The position numbers and the translations under genes were made by a program. This document shows, piece by piece, positions 12,747-19,071 of a stretch of DNA of 22,085 nucleotides. The notes under the pieces were generated by a model that saw only the letters and a list, made by a program, of their open reading frames with translations, was not told the origin of the DNA and did no database searches. The stretch is from Candidatus Nanoarchaeia archaeon. GTDB lineage: Archaea > Nanoarchaeota > Nanoarchaeia > SCGC-AAA011-G17 > JAFCDX01. Numbering within the stretch: the stretch's first letter is position 1; every line of letters begins with the position of its first letter. The stretch lies in contig JAQUND010000003.1 in assembly GCA_028717785.1 (NCBI GenBank), positions 86,901 to 108,985 on the forward strand. Direction: 5' to 3'.

Positions 12747-13046
12747 ATGGACATACACGAAATAGCAACAGAACTTTGGGTTTTAGCTCAACTTCTCCCT
12801 AAAGAAGGTGTTGAAGATGGTACTGACAGAATCGAACAATTTCTCAAAGAAAAATTCTTGGGAGTAACACAAACTTTCAAACCCGAAGCACACCAGACAA
12901 TTAAATCTCTCAATAAAATTATCGGTCAAAAGATCACTAACTATGACATATCAGATGATCACACTTGTATCGTGCTGCTTTGTGAAGACATGCCAACGCC
13001 CATTATCACAAACTTGTTCTCAGCAAAAGAAATCAAAGTCGAATAA
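12747..13046 (+). CDS. Hypothetical protein
   Basis: 99 residues, not recognised. The N-terminal 35 residues are helical, and the C-terminal half has a strand-rich end (CIVLLCEDMPTPIITNLFSA). AGGAGAGAG lies at normal spacing before the ATG. It is a single-gene unit between its own promoter and a repeat-containing gap. Confidence 0.75.
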   Translation: MDIHEIATELWVLAQLLPKEGVEDGTDRIEQFLKEKFLGVTQTFKPEAHQTIKSLNKIIGQKITNYDISDDHTCIVLLCEDMPTPIITNLFSAKEIKVE

Positions 13047-13065
13047 TCTACTAACACACTATAAA

Positions 13066-13087
13066 CAGTCTAACGGCGTCTAACATA
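13066..13087 (-). repeat. Dispersed palindromic repeat, diverged copy
   Basis: The reverse complement matches 11854-11875 at about 17 of 22 positions and keeps the TAGACGCCGT core. It lies about 70 bases upstream of the promoter at 13159. Confidence 0.55.
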
Positions 13088-13158
13088 TACTACAGGTTAT
13101 AGGTATAAAACTACTTATGGCCAGTATTATTTAGGCTACACTGAGTCGTAGATTTTAA

Positions 13159-13189
13159 TTGGCAATCTCGCGACAACTCGCGATATAAG
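13159..13189 (+). promoter_or_regulatory. Bipartite promoter with a spacer palindrome
   Basis: TTGGCA at 13159-13164, a 19-base spacer and TATAAG at 13184-13189. Unusually, the spacer holds an inverted repeat, TCGCG then six bases then CGCGA, whose right arm abuts the -10 box. It could act as an operator. Confidence 0.7.
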
Positions 13190-13217
13190 CTATATAAATT
13201 AACGGGAGCAACTAACT

Positions 13218-13409
13218 ATGATTGTACGTGCTGAAGATTTTTCAAACAAACAAGTTTTTCTTTGCTTAGCAGAACAAGCTCAAGCTCGAGGTTTAGTTTT
13301 AAATGGACCTATTTCGTGGGATGAAGATAACAGTGTCGTAGATCTTAACGAATTAGAACTTGAAGTTTCAGTGACTGGTATAACAGGATCAAATGGTAGA
13401 GTCGTATAA
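13218..13409 (+). CDS. Hypothetical acidic small protein
   Basis: 63 residues, not recognised. A helical N-terminal half (NKQVFLCLAEQAQARGLVLN) is followed by an acidic beta-rich tail (DEDNSVVDLNELELEVSVTG). The ribosome binding site is GGGAG, nine bases from the ATG. It has its own promoter at 13159. Confidence 0.7.
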   Translation: MIVRAEDFSNKQVFLCLAEQAQARGLVLNGPISWDEDNSVVDLNELELEVSVTGITGSNGRVV

Positions 13410-13433
13410 CTGTCAAGTTATTCAATGTTATGT

Positions 13434-13464
13434 TTGGCATTTTATCGACTACATGCGATATAGT
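13434..13464 (+). promoter_or_regulatory. Bipartite promoter upstream of 13487
   Basis: TTGGCA at 13434-13439, a 19-base spacer ending in GCGA, and TATAGT at 13459-13464. It lies within a frame open from 13430 and shows the gene to start at 13487. Confidence 0.75.
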
Positions 13465-13486
13465 TTATATCGGAGGAAAATTGTAT

Positions 13487-13690
13487 ATGAAAGTTTTTTG
13501 TTGCGGTTGTGAAAAAGTGCGTCAATCTGATGGTACATGGAAAACCGAGACAATAGATAAGAAAAGGGATTCATCAACTTTTTGTCCAGAATGTCAACGC
13601 ATCAACGAACAAGCAATGTTATCATATCAAAAAGAGAAAAAATTATGGGATATCAGTAAGATAACTCATAGAACTGGAAGATTGAAATGA
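13487..13690 (+). CDS. Small zinc-ribbon-like protein
   Basis: 67 residues. C-C-x-C near the N-terminus (VFCCGCEKV) and C-x2-C at about 29-32 (FCPEC) form a four-cysteine pair typical of a small zinc ribbon. The rest is helical and basic. CGGAGG lies about ten bases before the ATG. The stop overlaps the next ATG (ATGA at 13687), so the two are coupled. A start at 13430 would translate the promoter and is rejected. Confidence 0.75.
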   Translation: MKVFCCGCEKVRQSDGTWKTETIDKKRDSSTFCPECQRINEQAMLSYQKEKKLWDISKITHRTGRLK

Positions 13691-13977
13691 ACTTTACATT
13701 TAAAACTGAACACCCGACTGGCCGATATAGATCGTTTTATCCAGACATTCACTACATAAAACACAACAAGAAAGTAGTGGGTAAGATTTCTGATAAAGCT
13801 CCGTATGTCATACGGCTCATAGTAGAAAAAACAGAAGAAGAGCGCAAGAATTCGAATTGCTCTTGGAAATGGATCAAAATCAAGAGACAATTCGCTTCAA
13901 TTAACGAAGCAAAAGAGTGGCTCAAAACTAACCATGACAAAATCGTTTCTCAAGTAACATTACATTATCTTGACTAA
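13687..13977 (+). CDS. Hypothetical basic protein, coupled to 13487
   Basis: 96 residues, not recognised. It looks like an alpha/beta fold with a helical end (INEAKEWLKTNHDKI) and a basic middle (CSWKWIKIKRQF). It has no ribosome binding site of its own beyond the coupling with 13487. Confidence 0.75.
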   Translation: MNFTFKTEHPTGRYRSFYPDIHYIKHNKKVVGKISDKAPYVIRLIVEKTEEERKNSNCSWKWIKIKRQFASINEAKEWLKTNHDKIVSQVTLHYLD

Positions 13978-13986
13978 AAAAAATTT

Positions 13987-14017
13987 TTGGCAAATTATTA
14001 TAAATTATCGATATCTA
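13987..14017 (+). promoter_or_regulatory. Bipartite promoter upstream of 14046
   Basis: TTGGCA at 13987-13992, a 19-base spacer ending in ATCGA, and TATCTA at 14012-14017. GGGAG follows before the ATG at 14046. Confidence 0.7.
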
Positions 14018-14045
14018 TTAATGTTTAATCGACCTGGGAGCTTTT

Positions 14046-14189
14046 ATGTTTCACTTTTATCGAATAATCGTTGATTCAGCAATGCGAATGCTTGTAACTG
14101 ATCGCTCTGAATCACAATTTTCGCTCCTGAATGGTCTCGAGACGAACAACAATTCCGATCTTGCCGATTATACATCTGGGTTCGTGTAG
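14046..14189 (+). CDS. Small hypothetical protein
   Basis: 47 residues, not recognised. It begins MFHFYRIIVDSAMRMLVTDR, and the second half is polar and asparagine-rich. The start has GGGAG six bases upstream and a bipartite promoter at the usual distance, and a clear terminator hairpin follows at 14230. That support makes it a likely gene despite its length. Confidence 0.65.
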   Translation: MFHFYRIIVDSAMRMLVTDRSESQFSLLNGLETNNNSDLADYTSGFV

Positions 14190-14229
14190 CTATACAATAC
14201 AAATTTTAGATTCTGATTATATAACTAAG

Positions 14230-14267
14230 AGCTTTCTCAAAGTATAAGAGAGAGCTTCTTTTTATTT
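14230..14267 (+). terminator. Rho-independent terminator after 14046 gene
   Basis: A nine-pair stem, AGCTTTCTC 14230-14238 with GAGAGAGCT 14248-14256 (one G-U), is followed by TCTTTTTATTTT. Confidence 0.75.
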
Positions 14268-14290
14268 TAAAGATAAAGAAAAGTGTTTCT

Positions 14291-14509
14291 ATGGAACCCG
14301 GCAACAGAATTAAAATAAGTGAACTTGGGAAAAAGTCAATGATTCGACCCAAGCGACTTAATGTTCACGGAACAATCACAAGCACAAGTACGATCGACGG
14401 CGTCCTTAAATACTGCACAGTCAAGTGGGACGGACGAAAAACACTTGACAGATTTGCACCCCAGTTCTTGGAAGTCATCGGCAAAACCGACATTTTCTTG
14501 ACAAAATAA
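14291..14509 (+). CDS. Hypothetical small basic protein
   Basis: 72 residues. It has a beta-rich layout: a strand-like start (GNRIKISELGKKSMIR), then GTITSTSTIDGVLKYCTVKW and DGRKTLDRFAPQFLEVI, resembling a small SH3/KOW-type barrel. That reading rests on pattern only. No bipartite promoter and no good ribosome binding site precede it, and it follows a terminator, so how it is expressed is unclear. Confidence 0.6.
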   Translation: MEPGNRIKISELGKKSMIRPKRLNVHGTITSTSTIDGVLKYCTVKWDGRKTLDRFAPQFLEVIGKTDIFLTK

Positions 14510-14512
14510 AAG

Positions 14513-14544
14513 ATGGCAATCTCTCCAAAATATCACGATATAGC
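14513..14544 (+). promoter_or_regulatory. Bipartite promoter upstream of 14574
   Basis: ATGGCA at 14513-14518, a 20-base spacer ending in CACGA, and TATAGC at 14539-14544, then TTCTATCA and AAGGAGAG. Confidence 0.8.
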
Positions 14545-14573
14545 TTCTATCACTAATAACAAGGAGAGAAACT

Positions 14574-14879
14574 ATGAATGCACTCACAACGTCAAATTCA
14601 TTGATTCCCAGTAATGCAGTTGAAGTTCTTCCGGACAGTGATCGTTACAAATATCGTTTCAAAGTACGATCAGCGTCTTCAAATCGTCTTTATTTGATAT
14701 CTTATGACAATGCAGCTGGTTACTGGACTTGTTCATGTCGTGGAAACATTCGGCATGGTTCATGTAAACATCTTGAAGCTGCAGGCCTTAAAGGCCGCAA
14801 ATATGGGCGCACTACTTTGAATGTTGATGTAGAACAGTCGAAAATTGGTGTCCCGGCACTCCAACTCACAGCCCGCTAA
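14574..14879 (+). CDS. SWIM zinc-finger protein
   Basis: 101 residues. C53-x-C55-x8-C64-x-H66 (CSCRGNIRHGSCKHLEAAG) is a good SWIM motif, followed by the usual helix. The preceding strands (LYLISYDNAAGYWTCSC) match the SWIM layout. The C-terminal 30 residues look flexible. It shares the x8 spacing with the protein at 9911, but the flanks are different. AAGGAGAG lies at normal spacing. A terminator follows at 14916. Confidence 0.85.
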   Translation: MNALTTSNSLIPSNAVEVLPDSDRYKYRFKVRSASSNRLYLISYDNAAGYWTCSCRGNIRHGSCKHLEAAGLKGRKYGRTTLNVDVEQSKIGVPALQLTAR

Positions 14880-14915
14880 AAGAAAAAACTAGCCGGTCTA
14901 AACCTATCAAAACTC

Positions 14916-14948
14916 GGGCCATGGGTAATCCTATGGTCCATTTTTGTT
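14916..14948 (+). terminator. Rho-independent terminator after 14574 gene
   Basis: A ten-pair stem, GGGCCATGGG 14916-14925 with CCTATGGTCC 14930-14939 (two G-U), has a TAAT loop and is followed by ATTTTTGTT. Confidence 0.8.
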
Positions 14949-14960
14949 TGTGCTAAACGG
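14949..14960 (+). repeat. Possible diverged copy of the dispersed repeat
   Basis: TGTGCTAAACGG resembles the left arm TGTGCTAGACG of the repeat at 11854, and it too lies about 25 bases before a promoter (14985). The match is short and could be chance. Confidence 0.35.
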
Positions 14961-14984
14961 ACTCGAGCGATCTTTAAATTCGGT

Positions 14985-15015
14985 TTGGCAGAAGTAATAC
15001 TACTCACGATATAGT
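14985..15015 (+). promoter_or_regulatory. Bipartite promoter upstream of 15039
   Basis: TTGGCA at 14985-14990, a 19-base spacer ending in CACGA, and TATAGT at 15010-15015, then TACTATCA and AAGGAGAG. Confidence 0.85.
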
Positions 15016-15038
15016 TACTATCAACAAAGGAGAGAACC

Positions 15039-15215
15039 ATGAACTTACAAGTAGGAATGATTCTTAAAAACGTTGACTGGGAGGGTCCTGCCACAGTCGA
15101 AGTCTTAAAGTTCAATGAAGGACCTGACGGAATAACATCCGTTCAATGCAAACGCAACGACGGCGAAATCGATGACATTCCTGCAAGCGAGTTTTTAAGT
15201 TGGTTGGTTGGTTAG
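15039..15215 (+). CDS. Hypothetical small acidic protein
   Basis: 58 residues, not recognised. It looks beta-rich (VGMILKNVDWEGPATVEVLK, then ITSVQCKRNDGEIDDIPASE), like a small barrel, and ends in a hydrophobic WLVG. AAGGAGAG lies at normal spacing. The stop codon TAG is the start of the next promoter's TAGGCA box. Confidence 0.75.
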   Translation: MNLQVGMILKNVDWEGPATVEVLKFNEGPDGITSVQCKRNDGEIDDIPASEFLSWLVG

Positions 15216-15244
15216 GCAATTAAACATCTTTCTCTCGATATAGT
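15213..15244 (+). promoter_or_regulatory. Bipartite promoter upstream of 15272
   Basis: TAGGCA at 15213-15218, overlapping the previous stop codon, a 20-base spacer ending in CTCTCGA, and TATAGT at 15239-15244. Confidence 0.8.
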
Positions 15245-15271
15245 AATTATCAATCAAACAAGGAGAGAGTT

Positions 15272-15505
15272 ATGATGAAGCCCGTAAAACATGGCGCACA
15301 ATGTGGTTGCAACGACATGGCACCCCCTGAAAAGTACACTGCCGAACAACTTTCAAGAGTCAGAGATCTTCTGATGGCTGCTGAAAAAGTCGAAGAAACT
15401 GCTCAAAGTTTGCTTCCAACTACAGTCTTCAGGTCACTTCCGGAAGCGATGAAACTGGAATTCAACTACTCAAACTGGAAATATGTCGAGGTCAATCATG
15501 CTTAA
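15272..15505 (+). CDS. Hypothetical protein
   Basis: 77 residues, not recognised. A short Cys-containing start (QCGCND) is followed by a helical body (AEQLSRVRDLLMAAEKVEET) and an aromatic end (FNYSNWKYVEV). AAGGAGAGAG precedes tandem ATG codons (15272 and 15275). It overlaps the next gene by eight bases. Confidence 0.75.
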   Translation: MMKPVKHGAQCGCNDMAPPEKYTAEQLSRVRDLLMAAEKVEETAQSLLPTTVFRSLPEAMKLEFNYSNWKYVEVNHA

Positions 15506-15902
15506 TTCAGATACTCAACGCTATGTTGATGTCATCAAAAAACAAGGTTGGTACCCAGGCAATCAGACATTGGGCGCCGGCGGCTGGCAAGCAGTCAACA
15601 AGTTCGCTTCAAATTGGAAGACTTACTTGCTCGAAATTTCAAATAACGAAGAAGGCGTTGAGCCCATGAAAGTTGTTGCAAAAGATGGCGAAACAGCTCT
15701 GATAGCTTTTGCAAAGTGCATGGATCTTGCAAAATGTGCTCCCTACCGCATTGTCGAAAAGATCACAATATACAAAACAATCAAAGCAGTTTGCGGCGAT
15801 CACGAAGTATCTGGTTCGATGCTTAAGCCCGACTGGCTTGTTCAAAACAAACTTGATGGTCCAGTTACGAAAATCAAGAGCAAGAGGCATTCAATGACAT
15901 GA
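15498..15902 (+). CDS. Hypothetical protein overlapping 15272
   Basis: 134 residues, not recognised. A strand-rich N-terminal half with GGWQAVNKFASNWKTYLLEI is followed by a mixed alpha/beta part (AYRIVEKITIYKTIK region) and a basic end. TCGAGGT six bases upstream favours ATG 15498 over ATG 15483, which would add five residues. The eight-base overlap with the upstream gene suggests coupled translation. Confidence 0.75.
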   Translation: MLNSDTQRYVDVIKKQGWYPGNQTLGAGGWQAVNKFASNWKTYLLEISNNEEGVEPMKVVAKDGETALIAFAKCMDLAKCAPYRIVEKITIYKTIKAVCGDHEVSGSMLKPDWLVQNKLDGPVTKIKSKRHSMT

Positions 15903-15906
15903 CTGA

Positions 15907-15938
15907 ATGGCTGTCTCAAATTTCTCTCACGATATAGT
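15907..15938 (+). promoter_or_regulatory. Bipartite promoter upstream of 15965
   Basis: ATGGCT at 15907-15912, a 20-base spacer ending in CTCACGA, and TATAGT at 15933-15938. Confidence 0.8.
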
Positions 15939-15964
15939 AACTACACTCAACCAAGGAGAGAGAT

Positions 15965-16345
15965 ATGCGAAGAAGAGACCCGAACAAACCAAAGCGAAAT
16001 ATCTGGACCGACACCACAACTGCCTATGGCACCTATGAAGGTGAGCGCGGTAACATCGACCAGTGGAAGAAAACTTTCGAATACGTCAAGCTGACAAGAG
16101 AAGAAGCACTCACCATCCTTGGTGTCCTTGATCCCTATGAAGTTCTTGGTCTTGAAAAAGGTGCATCGCAGGCTGAGGTTCGCAAAGCAATGGCGAAAAT
16201 GGTCTTATCAACCCACACAGACAAGGGTGGAGACCGGGACGCTTTCCAGAAAATCATGGCTGCTTACGAAATCATTACGGAAAAGAACCAGAAACAGGTT
16301 GATGCTCTTAAACGAATTCTTGAAGTTGCAGGGGAAGTTGCATAA
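15965..16345 (+). CDS. J-domain (DnaJ-like) protein with altered HPD motif
   Basis: 126 residues. Residues about 57-103 form a J-domain: DPYEVLGLEKGASQAEVRKA, then KMVLSTHTDKGGDRDAFQKI. J-domains stimulate Hsp70 through an invariant HPD tripeptide; here it reads HTD (84-86), with codon ACA, which would be expected to impair Hsp70 stimulation (family knowledge). The N-terminal 50 residues (RNIWTDTTTAYGTYEGERGN, then DQWKK) are shared with the protein at 19387, which keeps HPD at the same positions. There is no zinc-finger or C-terminal substrate domain. AAGGAGAGAG lies at normal spacing. Confidence 0.85.
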   Translation: MRRRDPNKPKRNIWTDTTTAYGTYEGERGNIDQWKKTFEYVKLTREEALTILGVLDPYEVLGLEKGASQAEVRKAMAKMVLSTHTDKGGDRDAFQKIMAAYEIITEKNQKQVDALKRILEVAGEVA

Positions 16346-16352
16346 TTCGGAC

Positions 16353-16412
16353 GTTGGCTGACTTGACATTGCTTGGTTCAGGCTACCACTTGCTAAGCAG
16401 CAGTTGGCCAAC
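16353..16412 (+). ncRNA. Possible folded RNA element, 3' region of 15965 gene
   Basis: GTTGGC 16353-16358 pairs with GCCAAC 16407-16412, TG 16359-16360 with CA 16401-16402, and TGCTT 16370-16374 with AAGCA 16395-16399. It lies between the J-domain gene and its terminator. No ORF is apparent. Support is weaker than for the elements at 8085 and 11980 because the stems are short. Confidence 0.35.
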
Positions 16413-16436
16413 ATCTTTTCGATACTCTCTCTCCTA

Positions 16437-16469
16437 AGCCGGGACTTCAAACCGGCTCTCCTTTTTTTT
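16437..16469 (+). terminator. Rho-independent terminator after 15965 gene
   Basis: AGCCGG 16437-16442 pairs with CCGGCT 16452-16457, followed by CTCCTTTTTTTT. A CTCTCTCTCC tract precedes the stem. The T-run leads directly into the TTGGCA box of the next promoter. Confidence 0.85.
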
Positions 16470-16499
16470 GGCAAAAGTTCTCCAAACACACGATATAGT
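16468..16499 (+). promoter_or_regulatory. Bipartite promoter upstream of 16520
   Basis: TTGGCA at 16468-16473, sharing its TT with the terminator T-run, a 20-base spacer ending in CACGA, and TATAGT at 16494-16499. Confidence 0.85.
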
Positions 16500-16519
16500 T
16501 ATCATAACAAGGAGAGATC

Positions 16520-16720
16520 ATGACTGACAATCAAGAAGAAACGATATCAGTAAAAAGAAGCGACCTGTATAAAATTGCAAAGCTCGTTGATGAAGCTCTT
16601 CAACCCAAAGTCACATATTGCAAAGACGCTTCAAAAATGAGAGATGATGCTGACCATGCCAAAGACATGAGCGTCGTGCAAATTCAACAAGTGCTTTCTC
16701 AATACATCAGACTTCATTAA
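16520..16720 (+). CDS. Hypothetical small helical protein
   Basis: 66 residues, not recognised. It is mostly helical and charged (RSDLYKIAKLVDEALQPK, MRDDADHAKDMS). AAGGAGAG lies at normal spacing. It is first in a probable three-gene operon with 16732 and 17206. Confidence 0.75.
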   Translation: MTDNQEETISVKRSDLYKIAKLVDEALQPKVTYCKDASKMRDDADHAKDMSVVQIQQVLSQYIRLH

Positions 16721-16731
16721 AAGTAGAGACC

Positions 16732-17196
16732 ATGAAAGATCAATGCCCAAACTGTGGAAAATCAAACTGCATACCAGAAGTTGCACGCATCAACACTGAA
16801 ATATACGGCAGCCAAAAAGTCAAAGTAAGCTGTACACACTGCGGTGCCCCACTTCAAATCATTCTCAAAAGAACTGTCACGCTTGAAAACATTGCAATAG
16901 GTGACTTCAACCATGATGACTGGGGCTCCAAATGCAAACCCGTTGTCTACCACAACGATCCCAATGACTCGGACACGGTCTCTGATCTTGGGCACCACAA
17001 ACGCAAGCTCTCAAAAGCCATGATGACCAAAAACAACGTTGAAATGTCCCAACTCACCAAACACCACATTGTCTATGAAAGCCACAAAGGCTATGTCTTG
17101 GTCTACTGCACAAAAACCAAACACCTCTTCAAACATGTCATCAACGTACCCAGCAAGAACGAATTATTCTGTCGCGGCTGCGGAGACTCTTTCTAA
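16732..17196 (+). CDS. Zinc-ribbon protein with C-terminal Cys/His domain
   Basis: 154 residues. The N-terminus has CPNCGKSNC (5-13) and CTHCG (34-38), which together form a classical zinc ribbon. The C-terminus repeats the C126-x4-H131-x3-H135-x11-C147-x2-C150 arrangement seen at 9523-9879, with HVINVPSKNELFCRGCG closely matching that protein. The middle 70 residues are low in structure. The ribosome binding site is weak (AGTAGAG). A two-zinc-site protein of this kind would suit nucleic-acid or protein binding; no catalytic motif is seen. Confidence 0.8.
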   Translation: MKDQCPNCGKSNCIPEVARINTEIYGSQKVKVSCTHCGAPLQIILKRTVTLENIAIGDFNHDDWGSKCKPVVYHNDPNDSDTVSDLGHHKRKLSKAMMTKNNVEMSQLTKHHIVYESHKGYVLVYCTKTKHLFKHVINVPSKNELFCRGCGDSF

Positions 17197-17205
17197 AGGA
17201 ATACT

Positions 17206-17352
17206 ATGGAACAAGAACAAGATATCTTGACACTTCGTCACGCTGGCTTCTTCTGGATCAAAAAATCCAAAGATGGCACATACTGCGCAACACACAACAA
17301 AACCACTTACCACGGGCTCTACATTGTCAACGGTATCATAAAACAAGCATAG
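17206..17352 (+). CDS. Small hypothetical protein
   Basis: 48 residues, not recognised. It is strand-rich (AGFFWIKKSKDGTYCATHNK, then TTYHGLYIVNG). AAAGGA lies five bases before the ATG. It follows 16732 by nine bases without a promoter, and its TAG stop overlaps the next TAGGCA box. Confidence 0.7.
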   Translation: MEQEQDILTLRHAGFFWIKKSKDGTYCATHNKTTYHGLYIVNGIIKQA

Positions 17353-17380
17353 GCAGCCCGTTCGCTTCTCACGATATAGT
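17350..17380 (+). promoter_or_regulatory. Bipartite promoter upstream of 17404
   Basis: TAGGCA at 17350-17355, starting on the previous stop codon, a 19-base spacer ending in CTCACGA, and TATAGT at 17375-17380. Confidence 0.8.
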
Positions 17381-17403
17381 TATCAAAGGAGGAGATGAAT
17401 ACC

Positions 17404-17688
17404 ATGGATAAACAAGAACTTGAACGCTTCAATGAAGCAAATAAAATAGTTCATCCTGTTTGCACGCAATGGCACTATCCCATCATGATAAAATTTGGGT
17501 ACATTGCCGTCAACAAAACTGATATCGGCTTTGTAAGACACTATGTCTATCACCACCCGACCCTTGACCACAAAGTAACTTGCTCATCTGGTGCATCTGC
17601 TGACCACTGGCAAGACAACAAAAATCACTTCGGCTACTGGTCAGATCTTGAACCGCGACTTGTAGCCGAAGCACCTTGTGTGGCATAA
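17404..17688 (+). CDS. Hypothetical His/Trp-rich protein
   Basis: 94 residues, not recognised. It is rich in His, Trp and Tyr, with IGFVRHYVYHHPTLDHKVTC and DHWQDNKNHFGYWSDLEP segments that could bind metal (inference). The first of two ATG codons (17395) touches the AAAGGAGGAG ribosome binding site; the second, at 17404, has workable spacing, so I choose it. The last codons contain the next -35 box (GTGGCA). Confidence 0.75.
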   Translation: MDKQELERFNEANKIVHPVCTQWHYPIMIKFGYIAVNKTDIGFVRHYVYHHPTLDHKVTCSSGASADHWQDNKNHFGYWSDLEPRLVAEAPCVA

Positions 17689-17711
17689 AACAACTCTACT
17701 CACGATATAGT
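17680..17711 (+). promoter_or_regulatory. Bipartite promoter upstream of 17740
   Basis: GTGGCA at 17680-17685, within the last Val-Ala codons of the preceding gene, a 20-base spacer ending in CTCACGA, and TATAGT at 17706-17711. Confidence 0.85.
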
Positions 17712-17739
17712 TATTGTACCAACTACCAGGAGAGAAACC

Positions 17740-18111
17740 ATGACTGAAAAACAAGCAAGAGAAGAAGGACTTCACTTCACAGGAATCTATTCCAGCTACA
17801 AAGACGAAGTCAAAACCAGGATCGCAGATATTCGGAAAAAATATGTGAGTGCACGGATCGTACTTGTCAATGTCCCCCACTCCAAACTTTCACGAAGCGG
17901 ACCCGGCATGGGCTACTCTGCTTATGCCTGTCCCAAATATCGAGCATACCAAATGCTTGAACAACTCGGCAACATCGAAGAAGTTCATGCAAAAGCTCTC
18001 GCCGACATTGAAGCAAAACGGCAAACAATGCTCTTCGACGAACAAACAAGATACGAAACAAATCAAAGAAACGCCAAAGAAGCGCTCATCATACTCGGCA
18101 TGGCATCCTAA
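17740..18111 (+). CDS. Hypothetical protein with helical C-terminus
   Basis: 123 residues, not recognised. The N-terminal half is alpha/beta (IRKKYVSARIVLVNVPHSKL), followed by a glycine-rich turn (RSGPGMGYSAYACPKY). The C-terminal 50 residues are a long charged helix that could form a coiled coil. AGGAGAG lies at normal spacing. It ends in MAS, with the next -35 box (ATGGCA) inside the Gly-Met-Ala codons. Confidence 0.75.
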   Translation: MTEKQAREEGLHFTGIYSSYKDEVKTRIADIRKKYVSARIVLVNVPHSKLSRSGPGMGYSAYACPKYRAYQMLEQLGNIEEVHAKALADIEAKRQTMLFDEQTRYETNQRNAKEALIILGMAS

Positions 18112-18131
18112 CTCACTTCTAACGATATAGC
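18100..18131 (+). promoter_or_regulatory. Bipartite promoter upstream of 18152
   Basis: ATGGCA at 18100-18105, in the coding end of the previous gene, a 20-base spacer ending in AACGA, and TATAGC at 18126-18131. Confidence 0.8.
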
Positions 18132-18151
18132 TACTATCAAAGGAGAAATAC

Positions 18152-18301
18152 GTGGAACCTGACTATAAATGGATCAATCAACAAGGCGGCGGAAACAGTT
18201 CTTTGTACAACATCAACTATGTCTGCACCTGTGGCACCAAAGCGAACATCAACATGCCCAATGACGGCTTCTCAGTTGAGTACAAAGAAAACGAGGAATG
18301 A
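18152..18301 (+). CDS. Small hypothetical protein
   Basis: 49 residues from GTG, with AAGGAGA six bases upstream. It contains one CTCG pair (YVCTCGTKANI) and is otherwise polar, with an acidic end. It is the first gene of an operon with 18304 and 18521, and the ATG of a possible longer form of the next gene overlaps its stop. Confidence 0.7.
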   Translation: MEPDYKWINQQGGGNSSLYNINYVCTCGTKANINMPNDGFSVEYKENEE

Positions 18302-18303
18302 TC

Positions 18304-18507
18304 ATGAAAGAAACAGGAAGTCTTTCCGACAGGCAAATAACAGAACGTCTTGCAAAACAAACAGAAGCTGACCGGGGCGTTGCACAACGTCTAGCTGACG
18401 CAAAAGAAACTTACAAAGCAACAGGAGATCCTCGTGCTTCAATTCGAAGATATTGCGCAGGGAATCGCTGGCTCGAAGAAAATGCAAGAGCAGTAGGCAA
18501 CTGGTAA
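18304..18507 (+). CDS. Hypothetical helical protein
   Basis: 67 residues, not recognised. It is charged and helical (ITERLAKQTEADRGVAQRLA), with a C-terminal end like a short DNA-binding helix (RRYCAGNRWLEENARAVGNW; composition only). GAGGA lies six bases before ATG 18304. ATG 18298 would add two residues but overlaps that site. Confidence 0.75.
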   Translation: MKETGSLSDRQITERLAKQTEADRGVAQRLADAKETYKATGDPRASIRRYCAGNRWLEENARAVGNW

Positions 18508-18520
18508 CCAAGGAGAAAAC

Positions 18521-18925
18521 ATGATTACAAAAGAATCTTGTCGAGAAGTACGTGAAATTGTCAACAAACATCTTGCTGCAGCAGCCAAAGAAGCTGGTCT
18601 TACATTCAGTACTATCGGCAATATTACTTTCTCAGGCAACATGCTTCGATTCAAAGTCGAGCTGTTCACAAGTGAAAAAGCTGTCGAAGAAGTTAAAGAA
18701 GCAAAAGTCGATCATGCAATGCTTAGAATATACGGCTTGACTCTTGGTGAAGAAACCACTTGCATGAACGGGAAAAAATACAAAGTTGTCGGCACATACA
18801 GGAACGGTTTTGTCCTTGAAGATTCTGACACTGGCAAGAAATACAGAGCGAAACGTGACTTCGTAGGAAGACAAGTTGCTGGAAGTACTGTTATCGGTAG
18901 GGGATTCAAAGCGAAACAAGAATAA
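18521..18925 (+). CDS. Hypothetical protein, third gene of the 18152 operon
   Basis: 134 residues, not recognised. An alpha/beta N-terminal part (REIVNKHLAAAAKEAGLTFS) is followed by a beta-rich C-terminal part with KYKVVGTYRNGFVLEDSDTG, resembling a small barrel, and a basic tail. CAAGGAGA lies six bases before the ATG, and there is a 13-base gap from the previous stop. A terminator follows at 18946. Confidence 0.75.
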   Translation: MITKESCREVREIVNKHLAAAAKEAGLTFSTIGNITFSGNMLRFKVELFTSEKAVEEVKEAKVDHAMLRIYGLTLGEETTCMNGKKYKVVGTYRNGFVLEDSDTGKKYRAKRDFVGRQVAGSTVIGRGFKAKQE

Positions 18926-18945
18926 GACGCTGTAAACCTTCACTT

Positions 18946-18976
18946 GAACCCTTGCAACTAAGGGTTCTTCTATTCT
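18946..18976 (+). terminator. Rho-independent terminator after 18521 gene
   Basis: A perfect eight-pair stem, GAACCCTT 18946-18953 with AAGGGTTC 18960-18967, has a six-base loop and is followed by TTCTATTCT. Confidence 0.75.
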
Positions 18977-19015
18977 ATACGTGCAAAGCACTTCGCACCT
19001 CTTCAACTCATCTCC

Positions 19016-19046
19016 ATGGCAATAGCGAAAAATCTCTCGATATAGT
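19016..19046 (+). promoter_or_regulatory. Bipartite promoter upstream of 19072
   Basis: ATGGCA at 19016-19021, a 19-base spacer ending in CTCTCGA, and TATAGT at 19041-19046. It sits inside a frame open from 18952, so the gene begins at 19072. Confidence 0.85.
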
Positions 19047-19071
19047 TTCTATCATTAAACAAGGAGAGACT

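Noticed and set aside
18952..19071. 40-residue extension of the gene at 19072
   Set aside because: It would translate a terminator arm, the promoter and the ribosome binding site.
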